The notes below the pieces were generated by a model, which had not been told where the DNA came from, did no database searches, and saw only the letters and a list, made by a program, of their open reading frames with translations. A DNA stretch of 64,000 nucleotides from the NCBI GenBank assembly GCA_958496175.1, contig OY292274.1:69202630-69266629 (forward strand), given 5' to 3'. This DNA is from Sisyra terminalis (lineage: Eukaryota; Arthropoda; Insecta; Neuroptera; Sisyridae). The position numbers and the translations under genes are program-made. Shown piece by piece: positions 49,001 through 63,300 of the stretch (its first letter is position 1; each line of letters begins with the position of its first letter).

Positions 49001-52000
49001 TGGTCTTAGACTTTCGATTGGCATCATAAAAAAAAATAAAAAAATTTGACGTTTTTCGTGAAAAATCAACGATGGTTAACCCACGGTTTTTTTTGGCTAA
49101 AAATTTTTTTGATTCGAATTCGAAAACGATTGTAATATTATCATTCTATACATTGTTACGAACCCTAAACTGCCTTTGGTTCGATAATCATCCCTTATAG
49201 AACGATGGTACATGCAATTGCTGAAGAAGCCACGTTCGTCTCTCCCTCTTAGTGGGAAGTGCTCATCCCTTAAACCGCATTTTCATCCCTGAAAAGTGGT
49301 TTGTTTTGGAAAAAATTTGCACAGCATGCACAGATGGCCTTAAACTTTCGATTGGCATCATAAAAAAAAATAAAAAAATTTGACGTTTTTCGTGAAAAAT
49401 CAACGATGGATAACCCACGGTTTTTTTTGGCTAAAAATTTTTTTGATTCGAATTCGAAAACGATTGTTATATTATCATTCTATACATTCTTACGAACCCG
49501 AAACTGCCTTTGGTTCGATAATCATCCCTTATATAACGATGGTACATGCAATTGCTGAAGAAGCCACGTTCGTCTCTCCCTCTTAGTGGGAAGTGTTCAT
49601 CCCTTAAACCGCATTTTCAGCCCTTAAAAATGGTTTGTTTAGGGAAAAATTTGCACAGCATGCACAGATGGTCTTAGACTTCCGATTGGCATCATAAAAA
49701 AAAATAAAAAAATTTGACGTTTTTCGTGAAAAATCAACGATGGGTAACCCACGGTTTTTTTTGGCTAAAAATTTTTTTGATTCGAATTCGAAAACGATTG
49801 TAATATTATCATTCTATACATTGTTACGAACCCGAAACTGCCTTTGGTTCGATAATCATCCCTTATATAACGATGGTACATGCAATTGCTGAAGAAGCCA
49901 CGTTCGTCTCTCCCTCTTAGTGGGAAGTGTTCATCCCTTAAACCGCATTTTCAGCCCTTAAAAATTGTTTGTTTAGGGAAAAATTTGCACAGCATGCACA
50001 GATGGCCTTAGACTTTCGATTGGCATCATAAAAAAAAATAAAAAAATTTGACGTTTTTCGTGAAAAATCAACGATGGTTAACCCACGGTTTTTTTTGGCT
50101 AAAAATTTTTTTGATTCGAATTCGAAAACGATTGTAATATTATCATTCTATACATTGTTACGAACCCGAAACTGCCTTTGGTTCGATAATCATCCCTTAT
50201 ATAACGATGGTACATGCAATTGCTGAAGAAGCCACGTTCGTCTCTCCCTCTTAGTGGGAAGTGTTCATCCCTTAAACCGCATTTTCAGCCCTTAAAAATG
50301 GTTTGTTTAGGGAAAAATTTGCACAGCATGCACAGATGGCCTTAGACTTTCGATTGGCATCATAAAAAAAAATAAAAAAATTTGACGTTTTTCGTGAAAA
50401 ATCAACGATGGTTAACCCACGGTTTTTTTTGGCTAAAAATTTTTCTGATTCGAATTCGAAAACGATTGTTATATTATCATTCTATACATTGTTACGAACC
50501 CGAAACTGCCTTTGGTTCGATAATCATCCCTTATATAACGATGGTACATGCAATTGCTGAAGAAGCCACGTTCGTCTCTCCCTCTTAGTGGGAAGTGCTC
50601 ATCCCTTAAACCGCATTTTCATCCCTGAAAAGTGGTTTGTTTTGGAAAAAATTTGCACAGCATGCACAGATGGCCTTAAACTTTCGATTGGCATCATAAA
50701 AAAAAAATAAAAAAATTTGACCATTTTCTTGAAAAATCAACGATGGATAACCCACGGTTTTTTTTGGCTAAAAATTTTTTTGATTCGAATTCGAAAACGA
50801 TTGTTATATGATCATTCTATACATTGTTTCGAACCCGAAACTGCCTTTGGTTCGATAATCATCCCTTATATAACGATGGTACATGCAATTGCTGAAGAAG
50901 CCACGTTCGTCTCTCCCTCTTAGTGGGAAGTGTTCATCCCTTAAACCGCATTTTCAGCCCTTAAAAATGGTTTGTTTAGGGAAAAATTTGCACAGCATGC
51001 ACAGATGGCCTTAGACTTTCGATTGGCATCATAAAAAAAAATAAAAAAATTTGACGTTTTTCGTGAAAAATCAACGATGGATAACCCACGGTTTTTTTTG
51101 GCTAAAAATTTTTCTGATTCGAATTCGAAAACGATTGTTATATTATCATTCTATACATTGTTACGAACCCGAAACTGCCTTTGGTTCGATAATCATCCCT
51201 TATATAACGATGGTACATGCAATTGCTGAAGAAGCCACGTTCGTCTCTCCCTCTTAGTGGGAAGTGTTCATCCCTTAAACCGCATTTTCAGCCCTTAAAA
51301 ATGGTTTGTTTAGGGAAAAATTTGCACAGCATGCACAGATGGCCTTAGACTTTCGATTGGCATCATAAAAAAAAATAAAAAAATTTGACGTTTTTCGTGA
51401 AAAATCAACGATGGTTAACCCACGGTTTTTTTTGGCAAAAAATTTTTTTGATTCGAATTCGAAAACGATTGTTATATTATCATTCTATACATTGTTTCGA
51501 ACCCGAAACTGCCTTTGGTTCGATAATCATCCCTTATATAACGATGGTACATGCAATTGCTGAAGAAGCCACGTTCGTCTCTCCCTCTTAGTGGGAAGTG
51601 TTCATCCCTTAAACCGCATTTTCAGCCCTTAAAAATGGTTTGTTTAGGGAAAAATTTGCACAGCATGCACAGATGGCCTTAGACTTTCGATTGGCATCAT
51701 AAAAAAAAATAAAAAAATTTGACGTTTTTCGTGAAAAATCAACGATGGTTAACCCACGGTTTTTTTTGGCAAAAAATTTTTTTGATTCGAATTCGAAAAC
51801 GATTGTTATATTATCATTCTATACATTGTTTCGAACCCGAAACTGCCTTTGGTTCGATAATCATCCCTTATATAACGATGGTACATGCAATTGCTGAAGA
51901 AGCCACGTTCGTCTCTCCCTCTTAGTGGGAAGTGTTCATCCCTTAAACCGCATTTTCAGCCCTTAAAAATGGTTTGTTTAGGGAAAAATTTGCACAGCAT

Positions 52001-52386
52001 GCACAGATGGCCTTAGACTTTCGATTGGCATCATAAAAAAAAATAAAAAAATTTGACGTTTTTCGTGAAAAATCAACGATGGATAACCCACGGTTTTTTT
52101 TGGCTAAAAATTTTTCTGATTCGAATTCGAAAACGATTGTTATATTATCATTCTATACATTGTTACGAACCCGAAACTGCCTTTGGTTCGATAATCATCC
52201 CTTATATAACGATGGTACATGCAATTGCTGAAGAAGCCACGTTCGTCTCTCCCTCTTAGTGGGAAGTGTTCATCCCTTAAACCGCATTTTCATCCCTGAA
52301 AAGTGGTTTGTTTTGGAAAAAATTTGCACAGCATGCACAGATGGCCTTAAACTTTCGATTGGCATCATAAAAAAAAATAAAAAAAT
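43035..52386 (+). repeat. Mixed block with a 2,671-bp spaced repeat
   Basis: Units alternate between GACCATTTTCGTG starts with ATTGTTTCGAAC, units with ACATTCTTACGAAC, and units with ATTGTAATA. The order of the first five units from 45373 recurs from 48044, a spacing of 2,671 bp (eight units). The rare linker GTGGTGTGTTTTGG is in the same place in both copies (about 45958 and 48629). GATGGATAACCC replaces GATGGTTAACCC in many units. The later units of the two copies differ. Confidence 0.8.
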
Positions 52387-55300
52387 TTGACCATTTTCGT
52401 GAAAAATCAACGATGGATAACCCACGGTTTTTTTTGGCTAAAAATTTTTTTGATTCGAATTCGAAAACGATTGTTATATTATCATTCTATACATTGTTAC
52501 GAACCCGAAACTGCCTTTGGTTCGATAATCATCCCTTATATAACGATGGTACATGCAATTGCTGAAGAAGCCACGTTCGTCTCTCCCTCTTAGTGGGAAG
52601 TGCTCATCCCTTAAACCGCATTTTCATCCCTGAAAAGTGGTTTGTTTTGGAAAAAATTTGCACAGCATGCACAGATGGCCTTAAACTTTCGATTGGCATC
52701 ATAAAAAAAAATAAAAAAATTTGACCATTTTCGTGAAAAATCAACGATGGTTAACCCACGGTTTTTTTTGGCTAAAAATTTTTTTGATTCGAATTCGAAA
52801 ACGATTGTTATATTATCATTCTATACATTGTTACGAACCCGAAACTGCCTTTGGTTCGATAATCATCCCTTATATAACGATGGTACATGCAATTGCTGAA
52901 GAATCCACGTTCGTCTCTCCCTCTTAGTGGGAAGTGTTCATCCCTTAAACCGCATTTTCAGCCCTTAAAAATGGTTTGTTTAGGGAAAAATTTGCACAGC
53001 ATGCACAGATGGTCTTAGACTTCCGATTGGCATCATAAAAAAAAATAAAAAAATTTGACGTTTTTCGTGAAAAATCAACGATGGTTAACCCACGGTTTTT
53101 TTTGGCTAAAAATTTTTTTGATTCGAATTCGAAAACGATTGTAATATTATCATTCTATACATTGTTACGAACCCGAAACTGCCTTTGGTTCGATAATCAT
53201 CCCTTATATAACGATGGTACATGCAATTGCTGAAGAAGCCACGTTCGTCTCTCCCTCTTAGTGGGAAGTGTTCATCCCTTAAACCGCATTTTCAGCCCTT
53301 AAAAATGGTTTGTTTAGGGAAAAATTTGCACAGCATGCACAGATGGCCTTAGACTTTCGATTGGCATCATAAAAAAAAATAAAAAAATTTGACGTTTTTC
53401 GTGAAAAATCAACGATGGTTAACCCACGGTTTTTTTTGGCTAAAAATTTTTTTGATTCGAATTCGAAAACGATTGTTATATTATCATTCTATACATTGTT
53501 ACGAACCCGAAACTGCCTTTGGTTCGATAATCATCCCTTATATAACGATGGTACATGCAATTGCTGAAGAAGCCACGTTCGTCTCTCCCTCTTAGTGGGA
53601 AGTGCTCATCCCTTAAACCGCATTTTCATCCCTGAAAAGTGGTTTGTTTTGGAAAAAATTTGCACAGCATGCACAGATGGCCTTAGACTTTCGATTGGCA
53701 TCATAAAAAAAAATAAAAAAATTTGACGTTTTTCGTGAAAAATCAACGATGGTTAACCCACGGTTTTTTTTGGCTAAAAATTTTTTTGATTCGAATTCGA
53801 AAACGATTGTTATATTATCATTCTATACATTGTTACGAACCCGAAACTGCCTTTGGTTCGATAATCATCCCTTATATAACGATGGTACATGCAATTGCTG
53901 AAGAAGCCACGTTCGTCTCTCCCTCTTAGTGGGAAGTGTTCATCCCTTAAACCGCATTTTCATCCCTGAAAAGTGGTTTGTTTTGGAAAAAATTTGCACA
54001 GCATGCACAGATGGCCTTAAACTTTCGATTGGCATCATAAAAAAAAATAAAAAAATTTGACCATTTTCGTGAAAAATCAACGATGGTTAACCCACGGTTT
54101 TTTTTGGCTAAAAATTTTTTTGATTCGAATTCGAAAACGATTGTTATATTATCATTCTATACATTGTTACGAACCCGAAACTGCCTTTGGTTCGATAATC
54201 ATCCCTTATATAACGATGGTACATGCAATTGCTGAAGAAGCCACGTTCGTCTCTCCCTCTTAGTGGGAAGTGCTCATCCCTTAAACCGCATTTTCATCCC
54301 TGAAAAGTGGTTTGTTTTGGAAAAAATTTGCACAGCATGCACAGATGGCCTTAAACTTTCGATTGGCATCATAAAAAAAAATAAAAAAATTTGACCATTT
54401 TCGTGAAAAATCAACGATGGTTAACCCACGGTTTTTTTTGGCTAAAAATTTTTTTGATTCGAATTCGAAAACGATTGTTATATTATCATTCTATACATTG
54501 TTACGAACCCGAAACTGCCTTTGGTTCGATAATCATCCCTTATATAACGATGGTACATGCAATTGCTGAAGAAGCCACGTTCGTCTCTCCCTCTTAGTGG
54601 GAAGTGTTCATCCCTTAAACCGCATTTTCAGCCCTTAAAAATGGTTTGTTTAGGGAAAAATTTGCACAGCATGCACAGATGGCCTTAGACTTTCGATTGG
54701 CATCATAAAAAAAAATAAAAAAATTTGACGTTTTTCGTGAAAAATCAACGATGGATAACCCACGGTTTTTTTTGGCTAAAAATTTTTCTGATTCGAATTC
54801 GAAAACGATTGTTATATTATCATTCTATACATTGTTACGAACCCGAAACTGCCTTTGGTTCGATAATCATCCCTTATATAACGATGGTACATGCAATTGC
54901 TGAAGAAGCCACGTTCGTCTCTCCCTCTTAGTGGGAAGTGCTCATCCCTTAAACCGCATTTTCATCCCTGAAAAGTGGTTTGTTTTGGAAAAAATTTGCA
55001 CAGCATGCACAGATGGCCTTAGACTTTCGATTGGCATCATAAAAAAAAATAAAAAAATTTGACGTTTTTCGTGAAAAATCAACGATGGTTAACCCACGGT
55101 TTTTTTTGGCTAAAAATTTTTTTGATTCGAATTCGAAAACGATTGTTATATTATCATTCTATACATTGTTACGAACCCGAAACTGCCTTTGGTTCGATAA
55201 TCATCCCTTATATAACGATGGTACATGCAATTGCTGAAGAATCCACGTTCGTCTCTCCCTCTTAGTGGGAAGTGTTCATCCCTTAAACCGCATTTTCAGC

Positions 55301-57396
55301 CCTTAAAAATGGTTTGTTTAGGGAAAAATTTGCACAGCATGCACAGATGGCCTTAGACTTTCGATTGGCATCATAAAAAAAAATAAAAAAATTTGACGTT
55401 TTTCGTGAAAAATCAACGATGGATAACCCACGGTTTTTTTTGGCTAAAAATTTTTCTGATTCGAATTCGAAAACGATTGTTATATTATCATTCTATACAT
55501 TGTTACGAACCCGAAACTGCCTTTGGTTCGATAATCATCCCTTATATAACGATGGTACATGCAATTGCTGAAGAAGCCACGTTCGTCTCTCCCTCTTAGT
55601 GGGAAGTGCTCATCCCTTAAACCGCATTTTCATCCCTGAAAAGTGGTTTGTTTTGGAAAAAATTTGCACAGCATGCACAGATGGCCTTAGACTTTCGATT
55701 GGCATCATAAAAAAAAATAAAAAAATTTGACGTTTTTCGTGAAAAATCAACGATGGTTAACCCACGGTTTTTTTTGGCTAAAAATTTTTTTGATTCGAAT
55801 TCGAAAACGATTGTTATATTATCATTCTATACATTGTTACGAACCCGAAACTGCCTTTGGTTCGATAATCATCCCTTATATAACGATGGTACATGCAATT
55901 GCTGAAGAAGCCACGTTCGTCTCTCCCTCTTAGTGGGAAGTGTTCATCCCTTAAACCGCATTTTCATCCCTGAAAAGTGGTTTGTTTTGGAAAAAATTTG
56001 CACAGCATGCACAGATGGCCTTAAACTTTCGATTGGCATCATAAAAAAAAATAAAAAAATTTGACCATTTTCGTGAAAAATCAACGATGGTTAACCCACG
56101 GTTTTTTTTGGCTAAAAATTTTTTTGATTCGAATTCGAAAACGATTGTTATATTATCATTCTATACATTGTTACGAACCCGAAACTGCCTTTGGTTCGAT
56201 AATCATCCCTTATATAACGATGGTACATGCAATTGCTGAAGAATCCACGTTCGTCTCTCCCTCTTAGTGGGAAGTGTTCATCCCTTAAACCGCATTTTCA
56301 GCCCTTAAAAATGGTTTGTTTAGGGAAAAATTTGCACAGCATGCACAGATGGCCTTAGACTTTCGATTGGCATCATAAAAAAAAATAAAAAAATTTGACG
56401 TTTTTCGTGAAAAATCAACGATGGTTAACCCACGGTTTTTTTTGGCTAAAAATTTTTTTGATTCGAATTCGAAAACGATTGTTATATTATCATTCTATAC
56501 ATTGTTACGAACCCGAAACTGCCTTTGGTTCGATAATCATCCCTTATATAACGATGGTACATGCAATTGCTGAAGAAGCCACGTTCGTCTCTCCCTCTTA
56601 GTGGGAAGTGTTCATCCCTTAAACCGCATTTTCAGCCCTTAAAAATGGTTTGTTTAGGGAAAAATTTGCACAGCATGCACAGATGGCCTTAGACTTTCGA
56701 TTGGCATCATAAAAAAAAATAAAAAAATTTGACGTTTTTCGTGAAAAATCAACGATGGTTAACCCACGGTTTTTTTTGGCTAAAAATTTTTTTGATTCGA
56801 ATTCGAAAACGATTGTTATATTATCATTCTATACATTGTTACGAACCCGAAACTGCCTTTGGTTCGATAATCATCCCTTATATAACGATGGTACATGCAA
56901 TTGCTGAAGAAGCCACGTTCGTCTCTCCCTCTTAGTGGGAAGTGTTCATCCCTTAAACCGCATTTTCAGCCCTTAAAAATGGTTTGTTTAGGGAAAAATT
57001 TGCACAGCATGCACAGATGGCCTTAGACTTTCGATTGGCATCATAAAAAAAAATAAAAAAATTTGACGTTTTTCGTGAAAAATCAACGATGGTTAACCCA
57101 CGGTTTTTTTTGGCTAAAAATTTTTTTGATTCGAATTCGAAAACGATTGTTATATTATCATTCTATACATTGTTACGAACCCGAAACTGCCTTTGGTTCG
57201 ATAATCATCCCTTATATAACGATGGTACATGCAATTGCTGAAGAAGCCACGTTCGTCTCTCCCTCTTAGTGGGAAGTGCTCATCCCTTAAACCGCATTTT
57301 CATCCCTGAAAAGTGGTTTGTTTTGGAAAAAATTTGCACAGCATGCACAGATGGCCTTAAACTTTCGATTGGCATCATAAAAAAAAATAAAAAAAT
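52387..57396 (+). repeat. Mixed block with GAATCCACG units
   Basis: GAAGAATCCACG replaces GAAGAAGCCACG in units 52721, 55059 and 56061. GACCATTTTCGTG and GACGTTTTTCGTG starts and B and C linkers mix in many combinations. The 1,002-bp interval 54057-55058 and what follows show overlapping short duplications, but no clean long period. Confidence 0.7.
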
Positions 57397-60300
57397 TTGA
57401 CCATTTTCGTGAAAAATCAACGATGGTTAACCCACGGTTTTTTTTGGCTAAAAAATTTTTTGTTTCGAATTCGAAAAAGATTGATATATTATCGTTCTAC
57501 ACATTGTTACGAACCCGAAACTGCCTTTGGTTCGATAATCATCCCTTATATAACGATGGTACATGCAATTGCTGAAGAAGCCACGTTCGTCTCTCCCTCT
57601 TAGTGGGAAGTGTTCATCCCTTAAACCGCATTTTCATCCCTGAAAAGTGGTTTGTTTTGGAAAAAATTTGCACAGCATGCACAGATGGCCTTAGACTTTC
57701 GATTGGCATCATAAAAAAAAATAAAAAAATTTGACGTTTTTCGTGAAAAATCAACGATGGTTAACCCACGGTTTTTTTTGGCTAAAAATTTTTTTGATTC
57801 GAATTCGAAAACGATTGTTATATTATCATTCGTTACATTGTTACGAACCCGAAACTGCCTTTGGTTCGATAATCATCCCTTATATAACGATGGTACATGC
57901 AATTGCTGAAGAAGCCACGTTCGTCTCTCCCTCTTAGTGGGAAGTGTTCATCCCTTAAACCGCATTTTCAGCCCTTAAAAATGGTTGGTTTTGGAAAAAA
58001 TTTGCACAGCATGCACAGATGGCCTTAGACTTTCGATTGGCATCATAAAAAAAAAATAAAAAAATTTGACGTTTTTCGTGAAAAATCAACGATGGTTAAC
58101 CCACGGTTTTTTTTGGCTAAAAATTTTTTTGATTCGAATTCGAAAACGATTGTTATATTATCATTCGTTACATTGTTACGAACCCGAAACTGCCTTTGGT
58201 TCGATAATCATCCCTTATATAACGATGGTACATGCAATTGCTGAAGAAGCCACGTTCGTCTCTCCCTCTTAGTGGGAAGTGTTCATCCCTTAAACCGCAT
58301 TTTCATCCCTGAAAAGTGGTTTGTTTTGGAAAAAATTTGCACAGCATGCACAGATGGCCTTAAACTTTCGATTGGCATCATAAAAAAAAATAAAAAATTT
58401 GATCATTTTCGTGAAAAATCAACGATGGTTAACCCACGGTTTTTTTTGGCTAAAAAATTTTTTGTTTCGAATTCGAAAAAGATTGATATATTATCGTTCT
58501 ACACATTGTTACGAACCCGAAACTGCCTTTGGTTCGATAATCATCCCTTATATAACGATGGTACATGCAATTGCTGAAGAAGCCACGTTCGTCTCTCCCT
58601 CTTAGTGGGAAGTGTTCATCCCTTAAACCGCATTTTCATCCCTGAAAAGTGGTTTGTTTTGGAAAAAATTTGCACAGCATGCACAGATGGCCTTAAACTT
58701 TCGATTGGCATCATAAAAAAAAATAAAAAAATTTGACCATTTTCGTGAAAAATCAACGATGGTTGACCCACGGTTTTTTTTGGCTAAAAATTTTTTTGAT
58801 TCGAATTCGAAAACGATTGTTATATTATCATTCTATACATTGTTACGAACCCGAAACTGCCTTTGGTTCGATATTCATCCCTTATATAACGATGGTACAT
58901 GCAATTGCTGAAGAAGCCACGTTCGTCTCTCCCTCTTAGTGGGAAGTGTTCATCCCTTAAACCGCATTTTCAGCCCTTAAAAATGGTTGGTTTTGGAAAA
59001 AATTTGCACAGCATGCACAGATGGCCTTAGACTTTCGATTGGCATCATAAAAAAAAATAAAAAAATTTGACGTTTTTCGTGAAAAATCAACGATGGTTAA
59101 CCCACGGTTTTTTTTGGCTAAAAATTTTTTTGATTCGAATTCGAAAACGATTGTTATATTATCATTCTATACATTGTTACGAACCCGAAACTGCCTTTGG
59201 TTCGATATTCATCCCTTATATAACGATGGTACATGCAATTGCTGAAGAAGCCACGTTCGTCTCTCCCTCTTAGTGGGAAGTGTTCATCCCTTAAACCGCA
59301 TTTTCATCCCTGAAAAGTGGTTTGTTTTGGAAAAAATTTGCACAGCATGCACAGATGGCCTTAAACTTTCGATTGGCATCATAAAAAAAAATAAAAAATT
59401 TGATCATTTTCGTGAAAAATCAACGATGGTTAACCCACGGTTTTTTTTGGCTAAAAATTTTTTTGATTCGAATTCGAAAACGATTGTTATATTATCATTC
59501 GTTACATTGTTACGAACCCGAAACTGCCTTTGGTTCGATATTCATCCCTTATATAACGATGGTACATGCAATTGCTGAAGAAGCCACGTTCGTCTCTCCC
59601 TCTTAGTGGGAAGTGTTCATCCCTTAAACCGCATTTTCATCCCTGAAAAGTGGTTTGTTTTGGAAAAAATTTGCACAGCATGCACAGATGGCCTTAAACT
59701 TTCGATTGGCATCATAAAAAAAAATAAAAAATTTGATCATTTTCGTGAAAAATCAACGATGGTTAACCCACGGTTTTTTTTGGCTAAAAAATTTTTTGTT
59801 TCGAATTCGAAAAAGATTGATATATTATCGTTCTACACATTGTTACGAACCCGAAACTGCCTTTGGTTCGATAATCATCCCTTATATAACGATGGTACAT
59901 GCAATTGCTGAAGAAGCCACGTTCGTCTCTCCCTCTTAGTGGGAAGTGTTCATCCCTTAAACCGCATTTTCATCCCTGAAAAGTGGTTTGTTTTGGAAAA
60001 AATTTGCACAGCATGCACAGATGGCCTTAAACTTTCGATTGGCATCATAAAAAAAAATAAAAAATTTGATCATTTTCGTGAAAAATCAACGATGGTTAAC
60101 CCACGGTTTTTTTTGGCTAAAAATTTTTTTGATTCGAATTCGAAAACGATTGTTATATTATCATTCGTTACATTGTTACGAACCCGAAACTGCCTTTGGT
60201 TCGATATTCATCCCTTATATAACGATGGTACATGCAATTGCTGAAGAAGCCACGTTCGTCTCTCCCTCTTAGTGGGAAGTGTTCATCCCTTAAACCGCAT

Positions 60301-63300
60301 TTTCATCCCTGAAAAGTGGTTTGTTTTGGAAAAAATTTGCACAGCATGCACAGATGGCCTTAAACTTTCGATTGGCATCATAAAAAAAAATAAAAAATTT
60401 GATCATTTTCGTGAAAAATCAACGATGGTTAACCCACGGTTTTTTTTGGCTAAAAAATTTTTTGTTTCGAATTCGAAAAAGATTGATATATTATCGTTCT
60501 ACACATTGTTACGAACCCGAAACTGCCTTTGGTTCGATAATCATCCCTTATATAACGATGGTACATGCAATTGCTGAAGAAGCCACGTTCGTCTCTCCCT
60601 CTTAGTGGGAAGTGTTCATCCCTTAAACCGCATTTTCATCCCTGAAAAGTGGTTTGTTTTGGAAAAAATTTGCACAGCATGCACAGATGGCCTTAGACTT
60701 TCGATTGGCATCATAAAAAAAAATAAAAAAATTTGACCATTATCGTGAAAAATCAACGATGGTTAACCCACGGTTTTTTTTGGCTAAAAATTTTTTTGAT
60801 TCGAATTCGAAAAAGATTGATATATTATCGTTCTACACATTGTTACGAACCCGAAACTGCCTTTGGTTCGATAATCATCCCTTATATAACGATGGTACAT
60901 GCAATTGCTGAAGAAGCCACGTTCGTCTCTCCCTCTTAGTGGGAAGTGCTCATCCCTTAAACCGCATTTTCATCCCTTAAAAATGGTTTGTTTAGGGAAA
61001 AATTTGCCCAGCATGCACAGATGGCCTTAGACTTTCGATTGGCATCATAAAAAAAAATAAAAAAATTTGACGTTTTTCGTGAAAAATCAACGATGGTTAA
61101 CCCACGGTTTTTTTTGGCTAAAAATTTTTTTGATTCGAATTCGAAAACGATTGTTATATTATCATTCTATACATTGTTACGAACCCGAAACTGCCTTTGG
61201 TTCGATATTCATCCCTTATATAACGATGGTACATGCAATTGCTGAAGAAGCCACGTTCGTCTCTCCCTCTTAGTGGGAAGTGTTCATCCCTTAAACCGCA
61301 TTTTCAGCCCTTAAAAATGGTTGGTTTTGGAAAAAATTTGCACAGCATGCACAGATGGCCTTAGACTTTCGATTGGCATCATAAAAAAAAATAAAAAAAT
61401 TTGACGTTTTTCGTGAAAAATCAACGATGGTTAACCCACGGTTTTTTTTGGCTAAAAATTTTTTTGATTCGAATTCGAAAACGATTGTTATATTATCATT
61501 CTATACATTGTTACGAACCCGAAACTGCCTTTGGTTCGATATTCATCCCTTATATAACGATGGTACATGCAATTGCTGAAGAAGCCACGTTCGTCTCTCC
61601 CTCTTAGTGGGAAGTGTTCATCCCTTAAACCGCATTTTCATCCCTGAAAAGTGGTTTGTTTTGGAAAAAATTTGCACAGCATGCACAGATGGCCTTAAAC
61701 TTTCGATTGGCATCATAAAAAAAAATAAAAAATTTGATCATTTTCGTGAAAAATCAACGATGGTTAACCCACGGTTTTTTTTGGCTAAAAATTTTTTTGA
61801 TTCGAATTCGAAAACGATTGTTATATTATCATTCTATACATTGTTACGAACCCGAAACTGCCTTTGGTTCGATATTCATCCCTTATATAACGATGGTACA
61901 TGCAATTGCTGAAGAAGCCACGTTCGTCTCTCCCTCTTAGTGGGAAGTGTTCATCCCTTAAACCGCATTTTCAGCCCTTAAAAATGGTTGGTTTTGGAAA
62001 AAATTTGCACAGCATGCACAGATGGCCTTAGACTTTCGATTGGCATCATAAAAAAAAATAAAAAAATTTGACGTTTTTCGTGAAAAATCAACGATGGTTA
62101 ACCCACGGTTTTTTTTGGCTAAAAATTTTTTTGATTCGAATTCGAAAACGATTGTTATATTATCATTCTATACATTGTTACGAACCCGAAACTGCCTTTG
62201 GTTCGATATTCATCCCTTATATAACGATGGTACATGCAATTGCTGAAGAAGCCACGTTCGTCTCTCCCTCTTAGTGGGAAGTGTTCATCCCTTAAACCGC
62301 ATTTTCATCCCTGAAAAGTGGTTTGTTTTGGAAAAAATTTGCACAGCATGCACAGATGGCCTTAAACTTTCGATTGGCATCATAAAAAAAAATAAAAAAT
62401 TTGATCATTTTCGTGAAAAATCAACGATGGTTAACCCACGGTTTTTTTTGGCTAAAAATTTTTTTGATTCGAATTCGAAAACGATTGTTATATTATCATT
62501 CGTTACATTGTTACGAACCCGAAACTGCCTTTGGTTCGATATTCATCCCTTATATAACGATGGTACATGCAATTGCTGAAGAAGCCACGTTCGTCTCTCC
62601 CTCTTAGTGGGAAGTGTTCATCCCTTAAACCGCATTTTCATCCCTGAAAAGTGGTTTGTTTTGGAAAAAATTTGCACAGCATGCACAGATGGCCTTAAAC
62701 TTTCGATTGGCATCATAAAAAAAAATAAAAAATTTGATCATTTTCGTGAAAAATCAACGATGGTTAACCCACGGTTTTTTTTGGCTAAAAAATTTTTTGT
62801 TTCGAATTCGAAAAAGATTGATATATTATCGTTCTACACATTGTTACGAACCCGAAACTGCCTTTGGTTCGATAATCATCCCTTATATAACGATGGTACA
62901 TGCAATTGCTGAAGAAGCCACGTTCGTCTCTCCCTCTTAGTGGGAAGTGTTCATCCCTTAAACCGCATTTTCATCCCTGAAAAGTGGTTTGTTTTGGAAA
63001 AAATTTGCACAGCATGCACAGATGGCCTTAGACTTTCGATTGGCATCATAAAAAAAAATAAAAAAATTTGACCATTATCGTGAAAAATCAACGATGGTTA
63101 ACCCACGGTTTTTTTTGGCTAAAAATTTTTTTGATTCGAATTCGAAAAAGATTGATATATTATCGTTCTACACATTGTTACGAACCCGAAACTGCCTTTG
63201 GTTCGATATTCATCCCTTATATAACGATGGTACATGCAATTGCTGAAGAAGCCACGTTCGTCTCTCCCTCTTAGTGGGAAGTGTTCATCCCTTAAACCGC

